Shown here one piece after another: positions 10,587 to 19,562 of a DNA stretch of 64,000 bases. The notes beneath the pieces were generated by a model. It did no database searches, had not been told where the DNA came from, and saw nothing but the letters and a program-made list of their open reading frames with translations. Source of the DNA: an uncultured Maribacter sp. (GTDB lineage Bacteria > Bacteroidota > Bacteroidia > Flavobacteriales > Flavobacteriaceae); contig NZ_CANMDU010000007.1 in NCBI RefSeq assembly GCF_947496775.1, positions 1-64,000 of the forward strand, read 5' to 3'. A program made the translations under genes and the position numbers. The first letter of the stretch is position 1. Each line of letters opens with the position of its first letter.

Positions 10587-10595
10587 TTACTATTC

Positions 10596-11030
10596 TTATT
10601 TGTTAGATATTTTTGGCATATGAACCAATTCTACGCCTGCTTTTTCTAAAAATTTAAGTCCTGAATCATCTTTATAAGCGACTTGATAAACCACCCGTTT
10701 TATACCTGATTGATGTATAAGTTTGCTACATTCTTTACACGGAGATAGCGTAATATATAATGTAGCTCCATTACAAGATTGTGTAGAAGAAGCGACCTTA
10801 GAAATTGCATTTGCTTCGGCGTGTAACACGTACCATTTTGTATAACCCTCTTCATCCTCACAAACATTATTAAACCCCGTTGGTGTACCATTATAACCAT
10901 CAGAAATTATCATTCTATCCTTTACAATAATTGCTCCCACTTTTTTTCGTTCGCAATTAGATAAAAGCCCCCATTCCTTAGCCATTCTCAGGTAAGCTTT
11001 ATCGTATTTTTTTTGTTTTATCTCTTTCAT
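10596..11030 (-). CDS. dCMP / cytidylate deaminase family protein
   Basis: A 144-residue zinc-dependent deaminase of the ComEB/dCMP deaminase type, expected to convert dCMP to dUMP in thymidylate supply. Zinc-site residues are H70 and E72 in the HAE motif (VLHAEANAIS), and C98 and C101 in the PCKEC motif. The substrate loop NGTPTGFNNV is typical of dCMP deaminases rather than tRNA or cytosine deaminases. It precedes the S41 protease in one transcription unit. Confidence 0.9.
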   Translation of the reverse strand: MKEIKQKKYDKAYLRMAKEWGLLSNCERKKVGAIIVKDRMIISDGYNGTPTGFNNVCEDEEGYTKWYVLHAEANAISKVASSTQSCNGATLYITLSPCKECSKLIHQSGIKRVVYQVAYKDDSGLKFLEKAGVELVHMPKISNK

Positions 11031-11123
11031 CTAAAAAACTACTAACATAGTTAAGTATAGCAAACTACTAAGATACCTGCTTTATAAAACAACAACAACC
11101 TATTAAGGTATAATTAACAAAGC

Positions 11124-11708
11124 TTACCAAGGAAACGTATTAATTAACATGGGAATCGTAATTAAAAGAGCCGCAATAGAACCAATTATTACAAAATATC
11201 GTTGCTTTACGTGAAGCCAAGTTTGCACACTAAAGGCTATTGCTAGAACACTTAGTACAATAATAATCTGAGAAAATTCTATTCCAAAAGCAAAACCAAA
11301 GAGTGGCGTTATTTTTTCTTCTTCCCCAGCCATTAACATCTTAAAATAATTAGAAAATCCAAATCCATGAATTAACCCAAAAAAAGAAGTCGCTATTACT
11401 AGCAACAGGATACTTTTTTGTTGCTGTTGCGTTTTAGCATAAAGCAAATTAAAAATAACAGTAATAAATATGGTTACTGGAATTAAAAACTCTATAAAAG
11501 TTACATCCATTACAACTACCTCAAACACAGAAAAAACTAGGGAAGTGCAATGCGCTATAGTAAAAACAGTAGCTAACAACAATACATTTTTCCAATTTTT
11601 AAAAGTAAAAGGAAGGGTAAGAGCCGTTAAAAATAGAATGTGATCATAGGCCGAAAAATCTAACACATGATCTAAACCTAATGTAACATAAAACCATAAA
11701 TTATCCAT
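11124..11708 (-). CDS. HupE/UreJ-like membrane protein
   Basis: A 194-residue integral membrane protein with about six helices. The start GLDHVLDFSAYDHILFL and the later LIHGFGFSNYF carry the conserved His/Asp pattern of the HupE/UreJ_2 family, which includes nickel or cobalt permease-like proteins. The metal specificity is not shown by the sequence, and no hydrogenase or urease genes are nearby. It follows the TerB-DnaJ gene by 10 bp. Confidence 0.8.
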   Translation of the reverse strand: MDNLWFYVTLGLDHVLDFSAYDHILFLTALTLPFTFKNWKNVLLLATVFTIAHCTSLVFSVFEVVVMDVTFIEFLIPVTIFITVIFNLLYAKTQQQQKSILLLVIATSFFGLIHGFGFSNYFKMLMAGEEEKITPLFGFAFGIEFSQIIIVLSVLAIAFSVQTWLHVKQRYFVIIGSIAALLITIPMLINTFPW

Positions 11709-11718
11709 ATCCTATATC

Positions 11719-12453
11719 TCAAATTCCTCGTTCTTTCTGAATATTTTCATATGCTTTTTGAACACGTTTAAATTTTTCTTCTGCCCCTTTCTTTATAGCT
11801 TCATTTTCTGTAATAACCTTATCCGGGTGATACTTCTTAGCCATGGTTCTATATGCTTTTTTAACTTCATCATCGGTGGCTGTTTTTTCTATTTCTAAAA
11901 TCTTATATGCCGTATCCGCCGATTTTACAAACATAGCTTTTATACTATCGAAATCTCTTACACCCACTCTTAGATAACCAGCAATTTCCTTTATTTTATC
12001 CACCTCCGAACTACTTACATTACCATCGGCCTGAGCTATTCCGAATAGAAAATGTAGTAATTGCAGTCGTACTTCATATCTGGTTCTTTGGTTTAGATAG
12101 GCACAAATGCGTTGGGCAGAAATTTCGCTTTTCTTATTAATATCATTAAAGGTTCTAAAAATAGCATTTGCTCTTTCCTTACCGTATGTACTAACAAAAT
12201 ATTGCTGTACATAGTTCATTTCTGTTTGCGAAACCTTACCATCTGCCTTAATTACTAAGGAACATAAAGAGAGTAAATTAAGTTCAAAATCGGCTGGCGA
12301 TACCTTCTGTCTTGTTATATCGCTAAAAACAGTATTTCCGTTTCCATGACCAGAACTCAAATTATCTATAAAACTGCCAACAAGAAATCCTAAAATTGCG
12401 CCGGGAAATCGTAAAAAAGAATACCCTAAAATGGCAGCAAACCACTTAATCAT
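11719..12453 (-). CDS. TerB-DnaJ domain co-chaperone (DjlA-like)
   Basis: A 244-residue protein with a short N-terminal hydrophobic segment (about 5-27, [20 protein letters not shown]), a TerB-like helical domain (about 58-165) and a C-terminal J domain with the HPD motif at 209-211 (AKKYHPDK). This order matches DjlA, a membrane-anchored DnaK co-chaperone. It is the first gene of a leftward pair with the HupE-like gene. Confidence 0.87.
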   Translation of the reverse strand: MIKWFAAILGYSFLRFPGAILGFLVGSFIDNLSSGHGNGNTVFSDITRQKVSPADFELNLLSLCSLVIKADGKVSQTEMNYVQQYFVSTYGKERANAIFRTFNDINKKSEISAQRICAYLNQRTRYEVRLQLLHFLFGIAQADGNVSSSEVDKIKEIAGYLRVGVRDFDSIKAMFVKSADTAYKILEIEKTATDDEVKKAYRTMAKKYHPDKVITENEAIKKGAEEKFKRVQKAYENIQKERGI

Positions 12454-12505
12454 AAATCCATTAATTTTTTATCAAAGATATGCTATTACTGTAAAAAATA
12501 TAATC

Positions 12506-12545
12506 TAATGAAAAGTAATGAAAAGTAATGAAAAGTAATGAAAAT
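12506..12545 (+). repeat. 10-bp tandem repeat, almost four copies
   Basis: The unit TAATGAAAAG is repeated three times exactly (12506-12535), followed by a fourth copy ending in T instead of G. The array ends 22 bp before the -7 box of the bacilliredoxin promoter, so it covers or adjoins the -33 region. Confidence 0.9.
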
Positions 12546-12567
12546 TAACTAAGTACGACAAATTGTA

Positions 12568-12575
12568 TATCTTTG
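12568..12575 (+). promoter_or_regulatory. -7 box of the bacilliredoxin promoter
   Basis: TATCTTTG matches TAnnTTTG exactly, 25 bp before the ATG. The 10-bp tandem repeat lies where the -33 element should be, and no canonical TTG is seen there. Confidence 0.6.
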
Positions 12576-12600
12576 TCCTTATTAATTAAAATAATACATT

Positions 12601-13011
12601 ATGTATCCTGCAGAATTAGTTAAACCAATGAGAGAAGACCTAGCATCTGCTGGTTTTCAAGAATTATATACTGCCCAAGAGGTAGAAAATGCGATAGCAA
12701 AAGAAGGAACAACTTTAGTTGTTGTAAACTCAGTTTGTGGATGTGCTGCTGCTAACGCAAGGCCAGCTGCTAAAATGAGTTTGCAAAATGATAAAAAACC
12801 TAATCATACTGTTACGGTTTTTGCTGGAGTAGATACAGAAGCAGTGAATGCGGCTAGGGATTTAATGATTCCTTTTCCTCCATCATCTCCTTCTATGGCC
12901 CTTTTTAAAAATGGCGAATTAGTTCATATGATTGAACGCCATCATATTGAAGGAAGACCTGCAGAAATGATTGCAGAAAATTTGGCCGAGGCTTATAATG
13001 AGTTCTGCTAA
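12601..13011 (+). CDS. Bacilliredoxin (BrxA/BrxB, YphP/YqiW family)
   Basis: A 136-residue thioredoxin-fold protein. In Firmicutes this family removes bacillithiol from mixed disulphides, and related proteins are widespread in Bacteroidota. The CGC active site is at C46-G47-C48 (NSVCGCAAANARPA), and the C-terminal half contains the cis-Pro region PFPPSSPSMALF. The length is normal. It has its own promoter and is followed directly by an intrinsic terminator, so it is probably monocistronic. Confidence 0.92.
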   Translation: MYPAELVKPMREDLASAGFQELYTAQEVENAIAKEGTTLVVVNSVCGCAAANARPAAKMSLQNDKKPNHTVTVFAGVDTEAVNAARDLMIPFPPSSPSMALFKNGELVHMIERHHIEGRPAEMIAENLAEAYNEFC

Positions 13012-13033
13012 AAAATAATTTTAAACATTATTG

Positions 13034-13067
13034 GAAAAACCGCTCTTTTTAAAAGAACGGTTTTTTT
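13034..13067 (+). terminator. Intrinsic terminator after the bacilliredoxin gene
   Basis: An inverted repeat (AAAAACCGCTCTTTT pairing with AAAAGAACGGTTTTT, one mismatch), followed by a T-run. It lies 22 bp past the stop codon. A reading frame from a TTG at 13031 runs through this hairpin, which is why the next gene is started at 13079. Confidence 0.8.
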
Positions 13068-13078
13068 ATTTTTACACT

Positions 13079-13819
13079 ATGGGAAAATTTTTTGCCTACA
13101 TACTAACTCCAATATTTGCATTCTTTTTTATGCTTATTTTATTGGTTTTTCAACCAATTCAATGGATTTGTTTCAATGTATTTGGTTATAAAGCGCATAG
13201 TATTAGTGTAAACTACTTTAATTTATGTTTAATAAGATGCACCCATATTATAGGTACAACTTATAAGTTTAACAATCCTCACAACATACCAACAAACAGA
13301 CCTTTAATAATAGTATCTAACCACCAAAGCATGTATGAGATTTCTCCTATAAGCTGGTGGATGCGTAAACATCATCCAAAGTTTGTGAGCAAAAAAGAAT
13401 TAGGAAAAGGTATTCCTAGTGTTTCTTACAATTTAAAACATGGTGGTTCTGTTCTTATAGATCGCAACGATGGCAAACAAGCTATTAAAGAAATTGCAAA
13501 ACTAGGCTCTTATATAGAAGAGCATAACCGAAGTGCTGTAATATTCCCCGAAGGTACTCGTAGTAGAACTGGGCATCCAAAAAAGTTCCAAACTATGGGA
13601 CTCAAAATATTAATTAAAAAAGCACCCTCCGCGTTAATAGTACCTATTAGTGTAAACGATTCATGGAAAATGTTACGGTATGGTAAATTTCCTAATGGTC
13701 TAGGTAGCCACATTACTATAGATGTACACAAACCGTTAGAAATAGAAGGTAATATTGATGATTTAATTGCCACAATAGAAAAGACTGTTGCACAAGGCGT
13801 AAATTCTTTTAAAGCATAA
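13079..13819 (+). CDS. plsC: 1-acyl-sn-glycerol-3-phosphate acyltransferase (PlsC-like)
   Basis: A 246-residue membrane-associated acyltransferase of phospholipid synthesis. It has an N-terminal hydrophobic segment (about 6-30) and then the acyltransferase motifs. Motif I reads NHQSMYE, so the usual HX4D is HX4E here. Motif III FPEGTRSRTG is intact and VPISVNDSW fits motif IV. The start at MGKFF places the gene just after the terminator; the longer frame is rejected. It is followed after 11 bp by the HD hydrolase. Confidence 0.88.
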   Translation: MGKFFAYILTPIFAFFFMLILLVFQPIQWICFNVFGYKAHSISVNYFNLCLIRCTHIIGTTYKFNNPHNIPTNRPLIIVSNHQSMYEISPISWWMRKHHPKFVSKKELGKGIPSVSYNLKHGGSVLIDRNDGKQAIKEIAKLGSYIEEHNRSAVIFPEGTRSRTGHPKKFQTMGLKILIKKAPSALIVPISVNDSWKMLRYGKFPNGLGSHITIDVHKPLEIEGNIDDLIATIEKTVAQGVNSFKA

Positions 13820-13830
13820 AGTATCCTATT

Positions 13831-14499
13831 TTGAAAGATGAAAACGTAATACAAGAAACCATTTCCTTTGTAAAAAAAACTTTAGATGGCGCCGAAGGCG
13901 GACATGATTGGTTTCATATAGAACGTGTTTACAAAAACAGCCTGTTAATAGCAAAAGAAGAAAAGGTAGATATGCTTATTGTTTCTCTTGGTGCTTTGTT
14001 ACATGATATTGCAGATGCTAAATTTTATAATGGCGATGAGAGTATTGGTCCTAAAATAGCCAGCGATTTTTTACACTCTAAAGAGGTTATTCCAGAAGTA
14101 ATACACCATGTGGTAGCCATTATAGAAAATATTTCTTTTAAATCTTCTTTAGATAAAGGTAATCCGAAGAAGGAAAGGTTTAATTCTCTAGAATTACAAG
14201 TAGTACAAGACGCGGATCGTTTAGATGCTATTGGTGCCATAGGTATCGCAAGAACTTTTAACTATGGTGGATTTAAGAATAGACCCCTATACAACCCAAA
14301 TATTCTTCCTAATTTGGAAATAACGAAAGAAGAGTACAAAAAATCGACCGCCCCGACTATTAATCACTTTTACGAGAAACTACTTTTATTAAAAGACAAA
14401 ATGAATACCAATAGCGGCAAGAAACTAGCGGAAAAAAGACACCTGTTCATGGTTAATTACCTCAATCAATTTTATTCTGAGTGGAATGGCCAATCGTAG
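13831..14499 (+). CDS. HD domain phosphohydrolase (YedJ/PgpH-like)
   Basis: A 222-residue cytoplasmic metal-dependent phosphohydrolase. HD-fold residues are visible in GGHDWFHIERV, LLHDIADAKF and later QDADRLDAIGAIGIAR, the pattern of the YedJ group. The substrate is not known. The start is a TTG codon: the HD motif begins near residue 24, no in-frame ATG precedes it, and the ATG inside the first codons is out of frame. It is cotranscribed with plsC. Confidence 0.85.
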   Translation: MKDENVIQETISFVKKTLDGAEGGHDWFHIERVYKNSLLIAKEEKVDMLIVSLGALLHDIADAKFYNGDESIGPKIASDFLHSKEVIPEVIHHVVAIIENISFKSSLDKGNPKKERFNSLELQVVQDADRLDAIGAIGIARTFNYGGFKNRPLYNPNILPNLEITKEEYKKSTAPTINHFYEKLLLLKDKMNTNSGKKLAEKRHLFMVNYLNQFYSEWNGQS

Positions 14500-14536
14500 C
14501 GAAATGAGTTGGTACGATTATTGCTACACACTTTGA

Positions 14537-15136
14537 ATGAAAAAAGTTTATTTATTCCTATCTCTAATTTTACCGTACCTAATCTATAGCCAAGTTTCTG
14601 GCCCTGAAATTTTTGCAGAATACGGTGCATTTTATAATGGAGATTTAAAGTCATTTACAAATCATAAAATAACAGCAGGGAGTGAACTATTTTCATTTAA
14701 ATATCTATCTCCAGAAATTGAAATTGCCTATAACTTTGGAACTCATGAAAAATCTGAAATTCCATTTACCAGTATTGCCTTTGGTTTTAGCCCTAAACTA
14801 GTTTTCCAAGAAGAAAAATCAAGATGGGTTTTTATACCCAAATATCATTTTGGAAACATAACCGCTGAAAATTTTGATTCCAATAACAATGCAATAAAAC
14901 ATAAAGACAAAATTAATTTTTGGTCTTTTGCAATTGGCTTAGAAATTAAATCCAATTACAACAGTTCTAATAGAGAAAAATGGGGTGTTTATCTTATCTA
15001 TAACGGTTTTAATGCTAAGCCTACAATGAGTAGGGTTAATGTTGAACAGTTAAAAATTAATAACACCCAATCTATTGGTTTAAGCTTTAGAATAAGTTCC
15101 AATTTCAAAAGAAAAAACGAAGAATACAGAGAATAA
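14537..15136 (+). CDS. Secreted or outer-membrane protein of unknown function
   Basis: A 199-residue protein with a clear signal peptide (MKKVYLFLSLILPYLIYSQ, cleavage after about residue 19). The mature part is rich in alternating aromatic and polar residues (EIAYNFG, SIAFGFSPKLVF, FAIGLEIKS) and ends in short strands, suggesting a small beta-barrel or a periplasmic beta protein. No family is recognised. It follows the HD gene by 37 bp. Confidence 0.7.
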   Translation: MKKVYLFLSLILPYLIYSQVSGPEIFAEYGAFYNGDLKSFTNHKITAGSELFSFKYLSPEIEIAYNFGTHEKSEIPFTSIAFGFSPKLVFQEEKSRWVFIPKYHFGNITAENFDSNNNAIKHKDKINFWSFAIGLEIKSNYNSSNREKWGVYLIYNGFNAKPTMSRVNVEQLKINNTQSIGLSFRISSNFKRKNEEYRE

Positions 15137-15182
15137 AAAAGTCTTATACTTTATTATAAACACCCTTTTTATTCCCCAAAAT

Positions 15183-15887
15183 TTAATCACAATTACCATC
15201 TAAATCGCAAGCACTTCCCTCTCCAGTATTTAATATGGTTAATTTTTCTTGCTCATGTTTTTTCCAAGTATTTTCTAAGGCTTCAGTAAAAACTTCCTCT
15301 GGCTGGGCTCCTGAAAGTCCATATTTACCGTCTAGTACAAAGAAAGGAACACCGCTAATGCCTAAATTTCGTGCTTCCAATTCATCCTGTCTTACTTCAT
15401 ACGTTAAAGCATCAGATAAAAACATAGTTTTAACCTTATCGAAATCTAAACCAACCTCTTTTGCTATTTGTAATAGTACATCTATAGCGTCAATATTTTT
15501 GGCATCTTCTAAATGTGCTTTTAAAAGTGCCTCTTTTGTAGCATCTGCTTTATTTTTTGTTTTTGCAAAATGTAATAAACGGTGTGCATTTAATGAGTTT
15601 GCTGTTATTGCTTTCTCTATATTAAAATTAAGACCCACCTCACTTGCCATGGCTGTTACACGATCAAACATACCCAAAGCAGTATCTTTGTCAATGTTTT
15701 TTACTTCCATAAAACGCTCTATATAATCTACATTTAGCTTCGTTTCTATATAAGGATCTAACTCAAAACTTTTCCACTCAACAATAACCTCTTCTTTATA
15801 TGGAAATTTATCCAAAGCCGCTTCAAATTTTCTTTTTCCTATATAACAAAATGGACATCTAATATCGGACCAAATACTTACTTTCAT
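15183..15887 (-). CDS. DsbA family oxidoreductase (FrnE-like)
   Basis: A 234-residue thioredoxin-fold protein of the FrnE/2-hydroxychromene isomerase-like branch. The CPFC redox motif lies near the N-terminus (SDIRCPFCYIGKRKFE), followed by the all-alpha insertion and GISGVPFFVLDGKYGLSGAQ with the cis-Pro. There is no signal peptide, so it is cytoplasmic. I start at MKVSIWSD because the longer frame begins at a TTG with six poorly supported residues. An extra pair of cysteines lies at the C-terminus (SACDLDGNCD). Confidence 0.88.
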   Translation of the reverse strand: MKVSIWSDIRCPFCYIGKRKFEAALDKFPYKEEVIVEWKSFELDPYIETKLNVDYIERFMEVKNIDKDTALGMFDRVTAMASEVGLNFNIEKAITANSLNAHRLLHFAKTKNKADATKEALLKAHLEDAKNIDAIDVLLQIAKEVGLDFDKVKTMFLSDALTYEVRQDELEARNLGISGVPFFVLDGKYGLSGAQPEEVFTEALENTWKKHEQEKLTILNTGEGSACDLDGNCD

Positions 15888-15973
15888 ACTCTTATAATTT
15901 CGCAAACCTACTATCCAATAAAATAGACGCTTATTTACCTAAAAGCTTACTTTCTATTTAAAAATACAATTAC

Positions 15974-17047
15974 CTAAAACAATTTCATTTGTCCGTCTTT
16001 ATATTGCTCATGTAAGCTAATATTAAGTTCTGGAAACACTTTGTCCCTAAAATACTTCTTTTTAGCAATACGTATTAAATCATGAATCTGTGTAGCTATT
16101 TTACCTTCACCCCTAGACCGAACTCCAAAACGACTGTCATTTAAGGTTCCACCATGGCATTCTTCTATTTGACGTAATACCTTTTCCGCTTTATCGGGCA
16201 ATGTTTTATAAATCCAATCTGTAAAAATTTGACCAATAGCACCATTTAAGCGTACTACAGTAAAAGCAAATGACAACGCTCCATTTTCCGATACCGCTTT
16301 TGCTAAATTAAGAATCTCATGACTGTTAATCCCTGGAATAATTGGGGCTAGCATAGCCTTTACAGGGATGTTATTTTCTGAAAGTAATTTAATAGTTTTT
16401 AAGCGTTTTTTAATACTTACTGTTCTAGGTTCCAAAATACGCCTGGTTTCTTCTGATAGTGATGTTACAGAAATAGTAACGCCTATTAAATTATCTTTAG
16501 CAAGTTCTTTAAGTATTTCTAAATCTCTTAGAATTAGAGCATTTTTAGTAATTATGCCAACAGGGTGTTTGTACTTCAAAAACAGCTCTAAACATGCTCC
16601 GGTAATACCAAACTCTTTTTCTGCTGGTTGGTAACAATCTGTATTCCCTGAAAGTACTATAGTTTTAGCAGACCAACGTTTACTTTTTAATTTTGCCTCT
16701 AATAACTTAGGAGCATCCTTTTTAATCAAAATTTTTCTTTCAAAATCTAAACCTGCACTATACCCCCAAAATTCATGTGTATTCCTAGCATAACAATATA
16801 TGCAACCATGCTCACAACCTTGATACGGATTCATGGAAAATGCCATTCCAACATCGGGACTAATAACTTTATTAACAATGGTTTTAGGGAAAATCGGAAC
16901 GTATTGCGTCTTATTTTTATCCGCTAGTTCTCCTTCTTTTCTACAAAATTCAAGAAAATCATTTCTAGTTTCGTAAATATATTCAGAGAATTTATTGGTT
17001 TTATTTTCTTGCGCTCCTCTTCCTTTAAGGTAGGGTTTCGATATCAT
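15974..17047 (-). CDS. PA0069 family radical SAM protein
   Basis: A 357-residue radical SAM enzyme. The iron-sulphur/SAM motif is C78-x3-C82-x2-C85 (GCEHGCIYCYARNTHEFWG), characteristic of the PA0069/SplB-like family. It also contains LSGNTDCYQPAEKE and GVRSRGEGKIA, both conserved in this family. The substrate is not established, though some relatives resemble spore photoproduct lyase. It is a single gene on the minus strand. Confidence 0.9.
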   Translation of the reverse strand: MISKPYLKGRGAQENKTNKFSEYIYETRNDFLEFCRKEGELADKNKTQYVPIFPKTIVNKVISPDVGMAFSMNPYQGCEHGCIYCYARNTHEFWGYSAGLDFERKILIKKDAPKLLEAKLKSKRWSAKTIVLSGNTDCYQPAEKEFGITGACLELFLKYKHPVGIITKNALILRDLEILKELAKDNLIGVTISVTSLSEETRRILEPRTVSIKKRLKTIKLLSENNIPVKAMLAPIIPGINSHEILNLAKAVSENGALSFAFTVVRLNGAIGQIFTDWIYKTLPDKAEKVLRQIEECHGGTLNDSRFGVRSRGEGKIATQIHDLIRIAKKKYFRDKVFPELNISLHEQYKDGQMKLF

Positions 17048-17106
17048 TGTCGATTGGATTTATTCCAAAATTATGGAAATATTCCTTTTTTGACAATTTC
17101 AATGTA

Positions 17107-18660
17107 TTAATTAACAGTTACTTTTACTAACTGCTTTCTACTACCTCTTTTTGCATAGAACAATAGCTCATTATCTGTTTTTCTTATTAATGGTTTAGAC
17201 ACCATTATAGGTAAACGAACATCTTTATCATCCACCAATTTTTTATAAGACAAATCTCCCGTTGGTTTTACCTGAATTACGAAAAGGTTAGGGTTACGGC
17301 TAAATCCTTGCTTAAAGAGAATTCTATTTTTACTCATTTTTTGTGGATTTTCGCCAGAGTTAATAAAGAAAAACATGGTTTCACCTTTTCCATAAGGGGT
17401 ATAAGATGCATAAGCAGCATCTCCTTGTGTAACTTCTGCCTTATTAATATTTCTTGCCCACTCCATATCTCCTTGCGAATTAAGTTTTGCGCAAACAATA
17501 TCATTATAATGAAAACGCTCTACCTCTAAACGGGTTCCTGTAGAAGTAGCATCCATTCCCTTAGTTACAAAATACTCTTCTGCACTAAAAATTAAAGCAT
17601 TTTGTTCTGTAACATGTATGCTTTTAAAAATTAGGTTCTTAATTTCCGCATTTACTTCTCTACCAAATTTATCCACCATAAATTGCTCCGAAAAAGCGTT
17701 GTATTTTTTCGATTGTATCTCTAAAGAAGATGCATTTAATTTATAATAACATAACCCATTATACCTATTATCCTTACGGTCTGCATAAAAACCTACAGTA
17801 ACCAAACTATTGTCTATTAAAATAGGTTTCAGAGATTCTGGGTACCTACCGGCATCGTTAAACTCTTGCGTTTGGTGGCCACTATTTGTTACTCTTACCA
17901 CCTCATACTGAAATCTACGCTCTTTAGCGTCGAACCTTCTTTTCTTAAAATAAGCCTTACCAGAAAAATATAGCGCCTGAAAATCGGGTGATACTTCTAT
18001 ATTCTCAAAAGCATAATTTTTGTCTTCTGCGGCAGTTGAAAAATCATAGGTAATATGTTTTTTTAAATCGGTACCAAAAAGATGCATGGCATATTTCTTT
18101 TTCTTTCCTTCCCTGTGCTGTACAGTAATAGCAAAAGCGTTCTTTTTATCATTAAAATGAACCGCTGTTGAAAAACCGTTATTAAAACTTCTATTAAACT
18201 TGCTAACTGCCAAAGGATTTGTAACTTCTTTAGAAGAAACAAAAAGAATGGAACGCTCTGTAAAATTAAAATCGTCCAAAGGAGTTTGATGAATTATATA
18301 CTCGTACCCTTCTTTCTTGTTATTATATTTTAATTCTAATAGATATAGTTGGCCATTTCTTATAAAACCATCAACCATATGCATAGCAGAATATTTATAA
18401 TTATAGTCTTGAATTAAGTTTAAGTCGGCATCATACATCTCAATATAATGCCCCTTTGCTCGCAATAGAACACCACCATAATACTTTCTTACTATTACAG
18501 TTTGTCCTTTTTGATCATCATCAATAGATAAAATTGTAGAATATTTATACCTATCGTTATAATTTTCTCCTAAACTATAATTTACAGGTAGTTCTTGTGC
18601 TTTAAGTAAACTAAAGCTACAAATACATAGTAGCACAAAAATATTTCTTAAACGCATCAT
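17107..18660 (-). CDS. Secreted protein of unknown function (predicted beta-rich)
   Basis: Starting at MMRLRN, the protein has a signal peptide (NIFVLLCICSFSLLKAQ) and about 500 mature residues with no recognised domain. Repeated short segments of the type I-x-Y-D-A-x-L-N-L and G-x-x-Y-x-L suggest a beta-propeller-like or repeat fold. Tyr and Lys are abundant. It is probably periplasmic. Upstream start codons add nine residues without a signal-like character and were not used. Confidence 0.7.
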   Translation of the reverse strand: MMRLRNIFVLLCICSFSLLKAQELPVNYSLGENYNDRYKYSTILSIDDDQKGQTVIVRKYYGGVLLRAKGHYIEMYDADLNLIQDYNYKYSAMHMVDGFIRNGQLYLLELKYNNKKEGYEYIIHQTPLDDFNFTERSILFVSSKEVTNPLAVSKFNRSFNNGFSTAVHFNDKKNAFAITVQHREGKKKKYAMHLFGTDLKKHITYDFSTAAEDKNYAFENIEVSPDFQALYFSGKAYFKKRRFDAKERRFQYEVVRVTNSGHQTQEFNDAGRYPESLKPILIDNSLVTVGFYADRKDNRYNGLCYYKLNASSLEIQSKKYNAFSEQFMVDKFGREVNAEIKNLIFKSIHVTEQNALIFSAEEYFVTKGMDATSTGTRLEVERFHYNDIVCAKLNSQGDMEWARNINKAEVTQGDAAYASYTPYGKGETMFFFINSGENPQKMSKNRILFKQGFSRNPNLFVIQVKPTGDLSYKKLVDDKDVRLPIMVSKPLIRKTDNELLFYAKRGSRKQLVKVTVN

Positions 18661-18768
18661 AAAGTAGGTATTTGGTGATTTAATCAATAATGGAAATAAT
18701 ATTTCAAGGATTGCCTTAAAACAAAACTAGTTTCCAATTAATGCCTCATGAGCTTGCCCAGAGGTAAT

Positions 18769-19551
18769 TTACTTTCCTGGAAAATCTGCTTTTCTCTTTT
18801 CTAAAAAGGCAGTTGTTCCTTCTCTAAAATCGGCTGTACCAAAACATTTTCCAAAAGCTTTTATCTCGGCATTATACCCATCTAGAGTAGTATTAAAACC
18901 AGCATTTACTGCTTTTATTGCATGACCAATTGCAACGGAAGAATTATTCGTTATTTTAGCAGCTATTTTTTTACATAAGGGCAATAATTCTTCTTGTTTT
19001 ACTACATGGTTCACCAAACCGCAAGACAAGGCTTTAGGAGCATCTATCATACCAGCAGTCATAATAAGCTCCATGGCCATTCCTTTACCAATTAATTGTG
19101 GTAATCGTTGCGTTCCCCCATATCCTGGAATAACTCCTAAAGAAACTTCTGGAAGGCCCATTTTTGCATTATCGCTTGCCACTCTAAAATGGCAAGCCAT
19201 AGCCAACTCTAACCCTCCTCCTAATGCAAATCCATTAACCCCAGCAATAACTGGTGTTTTCATGTTTTCTACAAAATTGAAAAGTAGTTCTTGTCCTTTT
19301 TTTGCAAGCGCTTCTCCTTTTTTTACTGAAAAATTCGCAAATTCCGATATATCTGCTCCAGCAACAAAGGCTTTGTCTCCACTCCCTGTTAAGATAATAA
19401 CTTTTGTATTTTTATCTTTATCTAAAGCTTTAAATGCCCTATGTAGTTCCTTTATAGTATCTCTGTTTAACGCATTTAATTTTGTAGGTCTATTAATGGT
19501 TACCTGTGCCAAAAATTCTTCTCTCTCTACAAGAATAGTATTAAATTCCAT
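18769..19551 (-). CDS. Enoyl-CoA hydratase/isomerase family protein (crotonase)
   Basis: A 260-residue crotonase-fold enzyme likely hydrating 2-enoyl-CoA (short-chain, crotonyl-CoA-like) in fatty acid or amino acid degradation. The oxyanion-hole segment GFALGGGLELAMACHFR and the catalytic region LPEVSLGVIPGYGGTQRLP are both intact with the expected Glu residues. The gene begins 11 bp after the NtrY-like kinase stop in the same direction. Confidence 0.92.
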   Translation of the reverse strand: MEFNTILVEREEFLAQVTINRPTKLNALNRDTIKELHRAFKALDKDKNTKVIILTGSGDKAFVAGADISEFANFSVKKGEALAKKGQELLFNFVENMKTPVIAGVNGFALGGGLELAMACHFRVASDNAKMGLPEVSLGVIPGYGGTQRLPQLIGKGMAMELIMTAGMIDAPKALSCGLVNHVVKQEELLPLCKKIAAKITNNSSVAIGHAIKAVNAGFNTTLDGYNAEIKAFGKCFGTADFREGTTAFLEKRKADFPGK

Positions 19552-19562
19552 ATTATATATTT

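Noticed and set aside
13031-13078. A TTG start for PlsC inside the terminator
   Set aside because: These codons form the bacilliredoxin terminator hairpin; the family-typical start is at 13079.
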